Origin: Brevundimonas variabilis
GTDB taxonomy: Bacteria; Pseudomonadota; Alphaproteobacteria; Caulobacterales; Caulobacteraceae
NCBI RefSeq assembly: GCF_014199945.1
Contig: NZ_JACHOR010000003.1
Location: 124,001 to 188,000, forward strand
Reading direction: 5' to 3'
Length of the DNA: 64,000 nucleotides
Positions within the stretch are counted from its first letter, which is position 1; the number at the start of each line of letters is the position of its first letter. The position numbers were made by a program, and so were the translations under genes. Positions 1 to 7,975 of the stretch are shown one piece after another. The notes under the pieces are model-generated. The model was not told the DNA's origin, searched no databases, and saw only the letters and a list, made by a program, of their open reading frames with translations.

Positions 1-354
1 GACCATGACCGGCAATGGACTAGTGCGCGCCTGGGGCGCGAAGACGTTGAGGGTGAGACAATCCTCGCTCATCGGAAGCGGCCCAACGCCCGGGTCGCCG
101 TTGGAAGGCGGCTGGATGCAGATTGCACCCGGTGCCGTCGCATCCCTGAGCCCTGTCCAGGTCTGTGGCGGTTGAGGGGGAGCCCAGCGCCCCGCACCTA
201 CAGGGGGCGCTGCAAAAGGGATTCCACGGAAGATGGCCACCCCATTGTTGCTGTCGCCAATCAACTGGCCCTCGGCGACCTCTGCACGAGGCCTCGCCGG
301 GTCGAGGGCGTCAATTATTGCCATGATCGCCAGCAGAGAAGATCTGAAAATCAT
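1..354 (-). CDS. Type-B carboxylesterase (para-nitrobenzyl esterase-like), 5' part
   Basis: The first 118 codons are present and the gene runs off the left edge of the window. The start is the ATG at 354-352, preceded by a purine-rich stretch (gagggatagg). After a hydrophobic N-terminus the translation contains FRGIPFAAPPVGAGRW and, near the edge, SEDCLTLNVFAP. These match the N-terminal core of the type-B carboxylesterase/cholinesterase alpha/beta-hydrolase family, whose second signature is EDCLxLNV. The catalytic Ser-Glu-His lie outside the window. The family hydrolyses carboxylic esters. The N-terminus may be a signal or membrane anchor. Family assignment is firm; substrate is unknown. Confidence 0.85.
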   Translation of the reverse strand, partial: MIFRSSLLAIMAIIDALDPARPRAEVAEGQLIGDSNNGVAIFRGIPFAAPPVGAGRWAPPQPPQTWTGLRDATAPGAICIQPPSNGDPGVGPLPMSEDCLTLNVFAPQARTSPLPVMV

Positions 355-524
355 GAGCTATCCTATCCCTCAACGAGCGAACGCATAGAAGCGACAAGCG
401 CGACTGCAAACAGCCGCATTCACAAATCGAATTCATGACCGTCGCCATGATTGCGGCAAACTCTCATGTGTTCCTCGATAGCAAGCCTGCAAGTTCACAA
501 CGTTTTCAATCCAAAAAGTTCCCT

Positions 525-1349
525 ATGTTCGACCGCCGCCAACTCATGATGGCACTGACCGCTGTCCCCTTTGCCGGCTGCGCTACAGGACCATCCAAAA
601 CGGCGGGGCCAGTTCTGAGTCTGGCCACCTTGAACATCTGGCACGACCGTGGAGACTGGCCCAATCGGCTGCCGATGATCGTTGATACACTTCGCGCAGC
701 AGATGCCGACGTGATCGGTTTGCAGGAGGTTTTGGAGGACGCTGCCACCGGCCTTCCCAACCAGGCGGCCACGATTGCCCAGATCCTGGGCTATCGTCAT
801 GTCTTCGTCTCCACGGATGTTGACGGATCGCCGCGACGCTATGGCAACGCCATCTTGACGCGTCTGCCGATCGTGGAGCACGACTGGGAGAAGCTTGAGC
901 CACTTGACGACTATCGCACCGCCCTGCGTGTCCGCGTCAAAGTCGGCGACCGCCCCGTCGACATCGTCAACACCCATCTGCATCACACACCTGAAGGCGG
1001 AGCGATCCGAGATCGTCAGATTGCCCGCCTTTTCGCTTGGCTGGGTGAGCGAGACGCGCCGTTGGTGATCTTGGGTGATCTGAACGCCGCCCTGACAAAT
1101 CCCGAGATGACCCTTCTGCAGACTCCGCGCTTCACATCCCTGCTGGCGGGCGTGCATCCGGACCAGGCCGAACGGTCAACGTTGAACACCGCTTATGGCC
1201 ATAGGTCGGACCAGATTGACCACATCCTGGTTGAGACCGCATACTTCACACCGCTCAGTGCCTCCATTTCCGGCGATGTCCCGGTCGGCGAAACTTGGCC
1301 CTCAGACCATTTCGCCGTAACAGGGGCGGCGCGGGTCAAGCCGAAATGA
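525..1349 (+). CDS. Endonuclease/exonuclease/phosphatase (EEP) family lipoprotein
   Basis: 274 residues from the ATG at 525. An upstream start at 435 would put 30 unlikely residues ahead of the export signal. The N-terminus is a lipoprotein signal (hydrophobic stretch ending FAGC, Cys19). EEP-fold landmarks follow in order: LATLNIW (Asn37), GLQEV (Glu68), a NTHLHH motif mid-protein, the GDLNA metal/catalytic motif, and a C-terminal SDHFAV (catalytic His). The family is Mg-dependent and cleaves phosphodiesters or phosphate esters, on nucleic acids, phospholipids or inositol phosphates. The lipid anchor places this one in the envelope. The substrate cannot be told from sequence. It is divergent from the carboxylesterase to its left. 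Confidence 0.85.
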   Translation: MFDRRQLMMALTAVPFAGCATGPSKTAGPVLSLATLNIWHDRGDWPNRLPMIVDTLRAADADVIGLQEVLEDAATGLPNQAATIAQILGYRHVFVSTDVDGSPRRYGNAILTRLPIVEHDWEKLEPLDDYRTALRVRVKVGDRPVDIVNTHLHHTPEGGAIRDRQIARLFAWLGERDAPLVILGDLNAALTNPEMTLLQTPRFTSLLAGVHPDQAERSTLNTAYGHRSDQIDHILVETAYFTPLSASISGDVPVGETWPSDHFAVTGAARVKPK

Positions 1350-1698
1350 GAGTGCTGGCAAGTTTAGTTTGGACGGACTTGCAGTAAGGGCCGCTATCGC
1401 GATCATGCGATAGCGTTGCCGAAACGGATTGTTCAAAATCGCTTTTCGTCTCAGCATTGGAGACAAGTTTGCGTTGGACTACGTGCACCGTCGCCCGGCT
1501 GGCCACATGCCGCTGGACATTTAACGTATCGTAGACCGTCGCACATGGAATTGTCCAGTCTATGGCTGCGGGTCAAAAGGCCCGTGCCCCGCCCGACCAG
1601 GGTTCGAGCACGGGTCTGACACCCCCTTCGCGTCGGCGGTCTCTGGCAGAGCGCCCCTGACATTGCAGACGCCGCTGACGCAGCATCCTGCAGCCTGC
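1350..1698. other. Gene-free interval with a 9-bp hairpin
   Basis: No convincing coding frame was found. A perfect inverted repeat, CGCTATCGC at 1392-1400 and GCGATAGCG at 1407-1415, with a 6-nt loop lies 43 bases after the EEP stop codon. No T-tract follows, so it could be a factor-dependent terminator or an mRNA-stabilising hairpin for the upstream gene. Nothing else recognisable is present. Confidence 0.5.
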
Positions 1699-1842
1699 TC
1701 AGCGGGTTGGAGGGGTCGGCTCATCGCTCCGGCCTTCGACCCGCGGGAAGGCCGTCCAAAGAGCGGCACCTCCGACGGCCAATATGAACGTGCCGAAGAA
1801 CGCGACAACGGCGACAACGAACGGGACAGCTTCCGGGGGCAT
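1699..1842 (-). CDS. Small single-pass membrane protein, probably FNR-controlled
   Basis: A 47-residue protein starting at the ATG at 1842, with a good ribosome binding site (acaggag) 7 bases upstream. Residues about 5-30 form one hydrophobic helix (VPFVVAVVAFFGTFILAV). The short C-terminal tail is polar and Pro-rich. No family is recognised. Its size resembles small oxidase-associated subunits such as CcoQ-like or CydX-like proteins, but that is a guess. A near-consensus FNR box lies about 50 bases upstream, and it diverges from the fnr-type gene at 2147. This suggests a role under oxygen limitation. Confidence 0.65.
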   Translation of the reverse strand: MPPEAVPFVVAVVAFFGTFILAVGGAALWTAFPRVEGRSDEPTPPTR

Positions 1843-1891
1843 GACGATCTCCTGTGACGGATCATCCTTGCAGGACCCAGAGCGCCCCGCC

Positions 1892-1905
1892 TTGAGGCAG
1901 ATCAA
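1892..1905. promoter_or_regulatory. FNR/FixK box upstream of the 47-aa membrane protein
   Basis: TTGAGGCAGATCAA matches the FNR consensus TTGAT-N4-ATCAA at 9 of 10 defined bases. It is centred about 56 bases upstream of the small membrane protein ATG, a fitting position for an activating site of a leftward promoter. It lies about 240 bases from the fnr-type gene. Confidence 0.65.
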
Positions 1906-2085
1906 ATCATGGCGGAGATTTTGCAGCCCCTGCTGCAACGGCCGCTGTGCGGGTCTCGGCGGGCGTGAGCAGGAAACAGACGGTTCGCAAGGGTCCGCAC
2001 CACTCGTGCCAGCAGACGCTTCGACGCCACAGGCTTCACAGGAATGGCCTTTGGGTAGATTCTGGCCCAGACAGGTTCGATCGCA

Positions 2086-2099
2086 TTGATCTCGCTCAA
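2086..2099. promoter_or_regulatory. Second FNR/FixK box, upstream of the fnr-type gene
   Basis: TTGATCTCGCTCAA matches TTGAT-N4-ATCAA at 9 of 10 defined bases. It ends 47 bases before the fnr-type ATG at 2147. The closeness to the gene suggests autoregulation; the sign (activation or repression) cannot be told without the transcription start. Confidence 0.6.
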
Positions 2100-2146
2100 A
2101 CCCGACAGCCATACGTCAAGGGCTGGCCGCCAAGGAGCAGCACAGT

Positions 2147-2884
2147 ATGCTTGAGCTGAAGGTTCTCCCGACCGGTTGTGCAAACCGTCGGCGCAGCAAT
2201 GCCTGTGATACCTGTGGTGCCCGTCCCCTGAGCGTCTGCGCCAGCATCGATGACGCCGATCTCAGCCGTCTCGATGCGCTGGCCGAGCATCTTGACTTGC
2301 AGTCCGGCGAGACCTTGATCCAGGCGGATGAGGCAGCGAGCCATGTGTTCAACATCACCTCGGGTTCGGTCCGTGTTTACAGGCTCCTGTCTGACGGTCG
2401 CCGTCAGATCACCGGCTTTCTGTTCGCCGGCGACTTTCTGGGACTTGCGACCGGAGACACCTACGTCTTTTCCGCTGAAGCGATTGAGCCGGTTACCGCC
2501 TGCCGGTTTCGCAAGAGCGACTACCGGACACTGATCCGCGAGACACCTGCGCTGGAGACGGCCCTGCTGGACCGCGCCAACCACGAGCTTGTCGCAGCGC
2601 AAAACCAGATGTTGCTCCTCGGGCGGAAAACGGCGCTGGAAAGGGTGTCGACCTTCCTCCTTGAAATGCCGACCCAGGATCCGGCGCGGCCGGGCCCCCA
2701 GGAACGGGTTCACCTGCCGATGACGCGTGCGGAAATCGCTGATTATCTGGGCCTGACCATCGAGACCGTCAGCCGAGTTTTTACCCGGTTGAAAACCCAG
2801 GGCGTGATCCGGCTGATTTCTCTGAGCGAAGTCCGCATCGAACAGCCGGACGTCCTTCGCGCCTTGGCGGACGGCGAGGCCTGA
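2147..2884 (+). CDS. Crp/Fnr-family oxygen-sensing regulator (FnrL type)
   Basis: 245 residues with a strong ribosome binding site (aaggag) before the ATG. The N-terminus has Cys20, Cys23 and Cys31 in a C-x2-C-x7-C arrangement, as in FnrL/Anr proteins. Cys119 (VTACRF) fits the fourth ligand of an oxygen-labile [4Fe-4S] cluster. The cyclic-nucleotide-binding-like beta-roll occupies about residues 30-150. The C-terminal helix-turn-helix includes RAEIADYLGLTIETVSRVFTR, with the E-x2-S-R that reads TTGAT half-sites. The protein is expected to dimerise and bind FNR boxes without oxygen. Two such boxes lie in the divergent region upstream. Extra Cys11 is noted. Confidence 0.92.
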   Translation: MLELKVLPTGCANRRRSNACDTCGARPLSVCASIDDADLSRLDALAEHLDLQSGETLIQADEAASHVFNITSGSVRVYRLLSDGRRQITGFLFAGDFLGLATGDTYVFSAEAIEPVTACRFRKSDYRTLIRETPALETALLDRANHELVAAQNQMLLLGRKTALERVSTFLLEMPTQDPARPGPQERVHLPMTRAEIADYLGLTIETVSRVFTRLKTQGVIRLISLSEVRIEQPDVLRALADGEA

Positions 2885-2972
2885 GATCGACCGCTTGACC
2901 GACTTCAAAGGGTACCGTCAGGCCATGTTCTGCTGACGTACGTCTCAGTCCACTGATCTGCTGACCTCCTGT

Positions 2973-3332
2973 TTATTTCAAAGGCCGCCCCTGCGCCTGA
3001 GCCTGTTGCATCAGCGACTGGACTTGGTTGCCGAAATAACGCCCACAGTCCGCAATGTCTGAGGCAGCCAGGGTTTCGCGCTCGATCCCCTGCGCCATGG
3101 TGATCACGCTGTCCGCTGCGTCCTGGTTGGGAAGTGCCCCGCCTACGCGGCCAAGGAAGAAGAGGGTCATCGCCATCATACCTGCCTCAGCAGCAGGGTC
3201 TGGGACCGGCCGACTTTGGATCTCTTCAGTTACCACGATGCTCACCGCTGCGCAGTATATATCGTGCGAAACGAGACGCTCACGCTCAAGCTCTTGAAAC
3301 GCGAATGCCAGCACCGCCAATCCAACAAACAT
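2973..3332 (-). CDS. Secreted or membrane-anchored hypothetical protein, 119 aa
   Basis: The ATG at 3332 is preceded by aagaagggg, a good ribosome binding site. The N-terminus is short and hydrophobic (FVGLAVLAFAF) and could be an anchor or signal. The remainder is alpha-helical in composition and ends in a Gln-rich stretch (VQSLMQQAQAQG). Two cysteines (residues about 27 and 101) could pair. No family is recognised. It is convergent with the fnr-type gene, with 88 bases between stops. Confidence 0.6.
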   Translation of the reverse strand: MFVGLAVLAFAFQELERERLVSHDIYCAAVSIVVTEEIQSRPVPDPAAEAGMMAMTLFFLGRVGGALPNQDAADSVITMAQGIERETLAASDIADCGRYFGNQVQSLMQQAQAQGRPLK

Positions 3333-3802
3333 CTACAGCCCCTTCTTGATGAGAGTATGATTTTTATCTCTTGCCCACATGTCGTGGACGACACTGGCGT
3401 CGATACGCATTCGGGATTGTAGCATTGCTAAAATCCCGAGAATGGCAGACAAAGATCCACCAACGATTACTGAATTAGAGACATCTCAGGTTCTGCTGGT
3501 CCTGTCTATTCGATGGCCTAGAAAAGGCCGCACGAAACCTGACCCGCACAGTACCGAAGATTTATTTGCTCCCGTTTTCCAAAGCAAGGCTGATGTCCGC
3601 ACTGCCGTTGGCCGACTGATGCAAGGATGAAGCCTTGGCTGCCCGTCGATCGCTTCCTATCTACATGGAGCGCTAGCAGGACGGCGTTATGGCTTGTTTC
3701 ATCGAAACATTCCTCTGAGCGGCGCGTCTTGCGCAGCATTCTTTTTGACAGATCGACATGGCCGATGCCGAAGAAAACGCGCATCGCAAACATCAGGAAC
3801 TC
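3333..3802. other. Intergenic interval, no supported gene
   Basis: A frame from 3442 to 3630 (62 codons on +) is open but has no recognisable family and only a weak ribosome binding site. The base composition is lower in GC than the flanks. It may hold promoters for both neighbours; nothing specific is seen. Confidence 0.4.
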
Positions 3803-4867
3803 ATGATGACGAAAACAGCCCTGGTGGTCGGATCGACGGGGATTGCCGGCAGTGCCGCCGGTGCCGAGCTGGTCGCTCAAGGTTGGCGCGTGCTGGGCCT
3901 TGCACGACGTCCGGTCGAACAGCACGGCATCACCCCCATTGCAGCCAACCTGCAGGATGCCGATGCGATCCGTAGTGCTTTGACGGGCACCCGACCCGAC
4001 GCCGTGTTCTTCACCACCTGGGCGCGTCAGGCGACGGAAGCCGAAAACATCCGCGTCAACGCTGCCATGGTGCGAAATGTGCTGGACGCCGTCAGGGGAG
4101 ACGCTTCGGTCCGTCATGTGGCCCTGGTGACCGGGCTGAAACACTATCTCGGCCCGTTCGAAGCCTATGGGCAGGGGGTCCTGCCGCAGACACCCTTTCG
4201 CGATACGCAGCCCCGCCTGGACGTCGACAACTTCTACTACGCTCAGGAGGATGAAGTCATCTCGGCCTCCCAGAGCGACGGGTTCAGCTGGAGCGTCCAC
4301 CGTCCTCACACCATCATCGGCAAGGCCGTCGGTAACGCCATGAACATGGGCTCGACCCTGGCTGCCTATGCGAGCCTTTGCCGGGAGGTTGGGCGGCCGT
4401 TCCGCTTTCCAGGATCGTTGGCTCAATGGGAAGGCCTGACGGATATGACCAGCGCCAGCCAGCTGGCAAGGCATATGGTCTGGGCCGAGAAGACTCCGGC
4501 TGCTGCCAATCAGGCCTTCAACATCGTCAACGGCGACGTCTTCCGCTGGAAATGGATGTGGGGACGGATCGCCGACTGGTTCGGTCTGGATCCCGCGCCT
4601 TTCGACGGCTCGGTTCTGCCGCTTGGCGTGCAAATGAAGGATGATCAGCCATTATGGCGGGCCCTGGCCGAACGCGAGGGTCTTGCCGAGCCCGATCTGA
4701 CTCGAATGGCTTCGCCCTGGCACACTGACGCCGATCTCGGTCGGCCCATCGAGGTGGTCACAGACATGGGCAAGAGCCGCCGTTTCGGCTTCACCGAATA
4801 CCAGCCGACGGACGACGCATTCTTCGAACTGTTTGCACAGATGCGGGCCGACCGGCTGATCCCCTGA
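3803..4867 (+). CDS. PRISE-family short-chain reductase (progesterone 5-beta-reductase/iridoid synthase-like)
   Basis: 354 residues from the ATG at 3803 (caggaa upstream); an upstream in-frame start would add 15 implausible residues. The Rossmann motif is VVGSTGIAGSA (residues 9-19), for NADPH. The PRISE signatures follow: TGLKHYLGPFE with Lys113 and NFYYAQED with Tyr145. Their spacing of 32 equals that of the catalytic Lys147/Tyr179 pair of plant progesterone 5-beta-reductase. WSVHRPHTIIG is also typical. The family reduces activated C=C bonds of enones with NADPH. The bacterial substrate is unknown, perhaps small enones or xenobiotics. Family call is firm, substrate open. Confidence 0.85.
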   Translation: MMTKTALVVGSTGIAGSAAGAELVAQGWRVLGLARRPVEQHGITPIAANLQDADAIRSALTGTRPDAVFFTTWARQATEAENIRVNAAMVRNVLDAVRGDASVRHVALVTGLKHYLGPFEAYGQGVLPQTPFRDTQPRLDVDNFYYAQEDEVISASQSDGFSWSVHRPHTIIGKAVGNAMNMGSTLAAYASLCREVGRPFRFPGSLAQWEGLTDMTSASQLARHMVWAEKTPAAANQAFNIVNGDVFRWKWMWGRIADWFGLDPAPFDGSVLPLGVQMKDDQPLWRALAEREGLAEPDLTRMASPWHTDADLGRPIEVVTDMGKSRRFGFTEYQPTDDAFFELFAQMRADRLIP

Positions 4868-5092
4868 CAGGCAGCCGTCACGTCAAGTCAGCACGCACCC
4901 ATGGCGGAAGTCAGGGACGCCCATTCCAAGCGCCGTGCGCCCGCCTTCCGGATCGGGCTGCGACGCCAACTCGTTGGTTCGCGCCAGGCCTGGAGCGCCC
5001 GGGGCCCCATACGGTATTGCAATCCTGCGCCGCGTTGACGTGTCAGGTGTGAGGCGATGTTGTTTGAGCCTCGTCTTGCGTAAGGGTCATAG

Positions 5093-5530
5093 ATGTTCAG
5101 ATCGCTCGCCTTCGCCGCCGCGGCGTTCTCGTCGGCAATCGCGATAAATGCCTCGGCGTCTGCGCAAACCTTGACTGAAGTCGTTTCCCGCGGCGTCGTC
5201 GGGAACTGGACCGTCACGTTCACACCCTCAGCCGGAGGCGGGGCGGACGTGCGGGTGGAGTCCAGCAGTGGGGGGCGCCCCGAGCTTCCCCTGACCATCT
5301 CTGCTCAGCCTGACGGCACCCTTCCATGTCATGTTCAAGCCCGCTCTGCACCGTGTGAAATCAAGGACGGCGAACTGGTCATAAGCGCGCCTTCAAGGTC
5401 AGGCGAGGGAACGATGGTCTTTACCTTCTCAACCGTCACGGATCTGGGTCTGAGCGGCACCGCGCTCGCGAGGGTCAACGGAATGCCGGGAGACATACCT
5501 GTCGGCTCCGTGCTGATGAAACGCACCTAG
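5093..5530 (+). CDS. Secreted hypothetical protein, 145 aa
   Basis: A typical Sec signal peptide covers residues 1-24 (FAAAAFSSAIAINASASAQ). The mature part is beta-rich. It opens with a VVGNWTVTFTP segment resembling small periplasmic domains that start with a 'GxWxv' strand, and it has a Cys pair near residues 79 and 87. A similar GEWTVDL opening is seen in the secreted protein at 10397. No enzyme motif was seen and the function is unknown. It stands alone on this strand. Confidence 0.7.
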   Translation: MFRSLAFAAAAFSSAIAINASASAQTLTEVVSRGVVGNWTVTFTPSAGGGADVRVESSSGGRPELPLTISAQPDGTLPCHVQARSAPCEIKDGELVISAPSRSGEGTMVFTFSTVTDLGLSGTALARVNGMPGDIPVGSVLMKRT

Positions 5531-5732
5531 CTTCTGGAGAAGTTTGCGGCACAGCGCTGCGTGGCATGGGGTCCCGACCCTGACGGCCTTTCAGCAGGTC
5601 TGCGCTCGGGCGTGTCCGGCGGTCTGATCTCAAGGTCTGATGGCGACAAGGGTGCCAGCAGCAAAGCGAGGCATTTCACGACCTGGAGGCCATCGACGTC
5701 AAAGCGTTAACTTCTTGTGCAAGTTTGCACGG

Positions 5733-5957
5733 ATGAAAACGCGAAAGACGCTGATCAAGGCCCGAGCGGGTGTGAGACTGGAGCGCATAGAAGGCCTTTG
5801 CGCCCAGGGTCGGGTGTTGCAGCAGGTTTACCGGTTATCCAGCTTGAGGCCGAGCCATCCGAGGGTCTGGGCCGATGAGGGCGAAGCAGAAAACGCCTTC
5901 TATCTCGAGGTGATCGCGTCGCTCAGCGATCCCGATGTGGCAAGGCGTATTGACTGA
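5733..5957 (+). CDS. Small hypothetical protein, 74 aa
   Basis: The likely start is ATG 5733. The translation is basic at its N-terminus (MKTRKTLIKARAGVRLERI) and acidic later, ending in ASLSDPDVARRID. Composition and codon use look coding, but there is no recognised family and the ribosome binding site is weak. A longer frame from 5640 would add 31 residues of unlikely composition. It is convergent with the methyltransferase gene at 5993. Confidence 0.4.
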   Translation: MKTRKTLIKARAGVRLERIEGLCAQGRVLQQVYRLSSLRPSHPRVWADEGEAENAFYLEVIASLSDPDVARRID

Positions 5958-5992
5958 TCCCGGCTCCAGCGGCCCGTTCAGGGGCTTACCGT

Positions 5993-7042
5993 TCAGACCT
6001 CGGGGTCACATCCATGCCGCCCCCGCTGAATGATGATGCCGATTGACGTCGTGGCGTAGCCCATAAGCGCCATCTTGAGATGCGGGTGATCCCGATACGG
6101 GGGCAGGTCTATGTAGTCGTCGATCGGCAGGCTGCCGGGATCGAAGTCGAATTCTGCCACGTGATGACCATCAGCCCGCAAGCGGGCTGCAAGGGCAACC
6201 ATGTCCTGCTTGCGGAAGAGCACGGTTCCAAAATGGTCAACAGTCCCCTCGTCGGAACTGAGGTTGAACTCCGTCGTATGGATCGCCCAGCCCCGCGGCT
6301 TCAGGCATCTGACCGAGTTCTCGATAAAGGCGAGACCTTTTTCGATCGATCCCAGATGCTCAAGGGCGCAGGCTGACCAGCAGAAGTCGAAATCAACCAG
6401 GTCCTCGTGGATGTGGTTCATGTCGCATTCGCGAAACATCACATTCCTGTCGAACAGGCTGTCAGCGCAGATGGCAGTCCGCCGAAGCGCCTCGCGGCCA
6501 GCCGCATGCTGCCTCTCGTCGGTCCAGCCGCTCCTCAGGGCGTCCTCGACGTTCATGTCGGTCGCGACGATCCGGCATTCCTGTGAAGCGAAATAGGCGC
6601 TCAGCGGCTCTGTCCCGACACCGAACCCGAGGCCCCGGGCCCCTTCCCTCAACACCCCGCGTTCCCAGAAAGCCTGACACAGGAAGACGAATTCCCAGAG
6701 TTTGCGATGATACCGGAGCCCCTCCCCCAACCGCGCCGTCCAATAGGCAAAATAGGGTGCATCGAAGCTTTCCTGACGGCAGACAACGGATGCAGGAAAG
6801 GCGCTGGACGCCGGCGCACCGGCGACCATCTCTGGCTTTGACAGCCACAGCGCGCGGTCCGGCAGAGCGAGCGCCCCGAGCATCAGGCGGGTCTCTCGGC
6901 GGTGTTCTTCCAGCTCCGCGCGAAGGCCAGCTATCTGGCGTCCGAGCAAGCGCATATCCCGAAAGAATGTTGCCAGCGCTGCAAACAAACCGGCAGGTTT
7001 GCGATGGGGCTGGACCGTGGGCCTCCGCTTCGGCTCTACCAT
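5993..7042 (-). CDS. Class I SAM-dependent methyltransferase
   Basis: 349 residues. An N-terminal helical segment (residues about 20-55, RQIAGLRAELEEHRRETRL) looks coiled-coil. The catalytic domain follows, with motif I as GLGFGVGTEPLSAYFA and an acidic strand-2 end (IVATDMNVEDA) for SAM ribose binding. A later FDFCWSACALEHLGSIEKGL matches the motif IV region. The substrate is not evident. Similar helical-N-terminus methyltransferases often sit in surface-glycan loci, but here no glycan genes are adjacent. Confidence 0.75.
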   Translation of the reverse strand: MVEPKRRPTVQPHRKPAGLFAALATFFRDMRLLGRQIAGLRAELEEHRRETRLMLGALALPDRALWLSKPEMVAGAPASSAFPASVVCRQESFDAPYFAYWTARLGEGLRYHRKLWEFVFLCQAFWERGVLREGARGLGFGVGTEPLSAYFASQECRIVATDMNVEDALRSGWTDERQHAAGREALRRTAICADSLFDRNVMFRECDMNHIHEDLVDFDFCWSACALEHLGSIEKGLAFIENSVRCLKPRGWAIHTTEFNLSSDEGTVDHFGTVLFRKQDMVALAARLRADGHHVAEFDFDPGSLPIDDYIDLPPYRDHPHLKMALMGYATTSIGIIIQRGRHGCDPEV

Positions 7043-7252
7043 AAGTCACTCTTTACCGGAGGTTGGATGCCGGCTGTAACGGAAAGCATGACCTGTTAAA
7101 ACCGCATATCGGAGATAGCCATGCGCGATCACCAGGCATGCATCATCACTATTCTGAGTAGCGTATCCGCCCCTAAGTCGACAAGATCGGTGGCCGCGAT
7201 CCGCAGGTCTTGAGGCGCTGAAGGACAGAGCACGCTGCGCCCTCGATGGCGA

Positions 7253-7975
7253 TCAGTCTGGACCGATGATTCCGGCTCGAACATCGTTGAGGTAGCTTCG
7301 CCCGATCCTTTGCAGAGTCCCGTCTTTCATGATGGCGCTCCACACTCCGCTGCCCTCGTGGTGGACCCCTGTCATGAGATGCCGGCGAACGATCGTCGAC
7401 CGGTGCAAACGCAAGAAATCAGGTCGGGGCAAGCGATCTTGAAGCCCATCCATTGTTTCTCTCAGGAGATAGGACCGACCTGGGACGTGAATGCGCACAT
7501 AGTCTTTCTCGGCTTCAATGCGCTCGATCGCAGTGATCTCGATGCGTAGCAAATCGGAGCGGTTCGGCACCCAGAGACAATCAATCGGCTTCCCGTTGTT
7601 CACGCCCAGGCCGATCCTCACCCGCTCGACGGCGACGGCAAAGCGTGAGGGATCGATGGGCTTGAGGAGATAATCGACCGCCGCGACGTCGAATGCTGAG
7701 ACGGCATATTGTGAGAACGCGGTCGTAAAGACGATGGCTGGCGCTTGTGGGCGATCGAAAAGCCGCCTCGCAACGGTCATTCCATCCATGACGGGCATGG
7801 TGATGTCCAGCATCACGAAATCAGGCTTCAGCCTCTCAAGTAACGCGAGCGCAATACGGCCGTCCTCTGCCTCGCCAATCACGGAGACGTCCTGCGCCTC
7901 GCATAGAAACCGGAGGAGTTCACGCGCGGGCGGTTCGTCGTCAGCCAGAACACACGTCAGTCGCGAATCAGCCAC
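7253..7975 (-). CDS. LytTR-family response regulator
   Basis: 240 residues. The receiver domain (about 5-120) has the acidic pair Asp12/Asp13, phospho-acceptor Asp57 in FVMLDITMP, and the switch Lys in DYLLKPID. The C-terminal LytTR DNA-binding domain has the usual KDYVRIHVPGRSYLLRETM and FLRLHRSTIV segments. It overlaps the upstream sensor kinase by 8 bases, so the pair is translationally coupled. Its probable target is the direct repeat at 9137-9170 in front of the serine hydrolase gene. Confidence 0.92.
   Translation of the reverse strand: MADSRLTCVLADDEPPARELLRFLCEAQDVSVIGEAEDGRIALALLERLKPDFVMLDITMPVMDGMTVARRLFDRPQAPAIVFTTAFSQYAVSAFDVAAVDYLLKPIDPSRFAVAVERVRIGLGVNNGKPIDCLWVPNRSDLLRIEITAIERIEAEKDYVRIHVPGRSYLLRETMDGLQDRLPRPDFLRLHRSTIVRRHLMTGVHHEGSGVWSAIMKDGTLQRIGRSYLNDVRAGIIGPD

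Noticed and set aside
1580..1625. GGTTCGAGC segment resembling a tRNA T-loop
   Set aside because: No acceptor stem, anticodon arm or D arm could be folded around it on either strand.
3442..3630. 62-codon open frame on + between the hypothetical protein and the PRISE reductase
   Set aside because: Weak ribosome binding site, no family, unremarkable composition; not supported as a gene.
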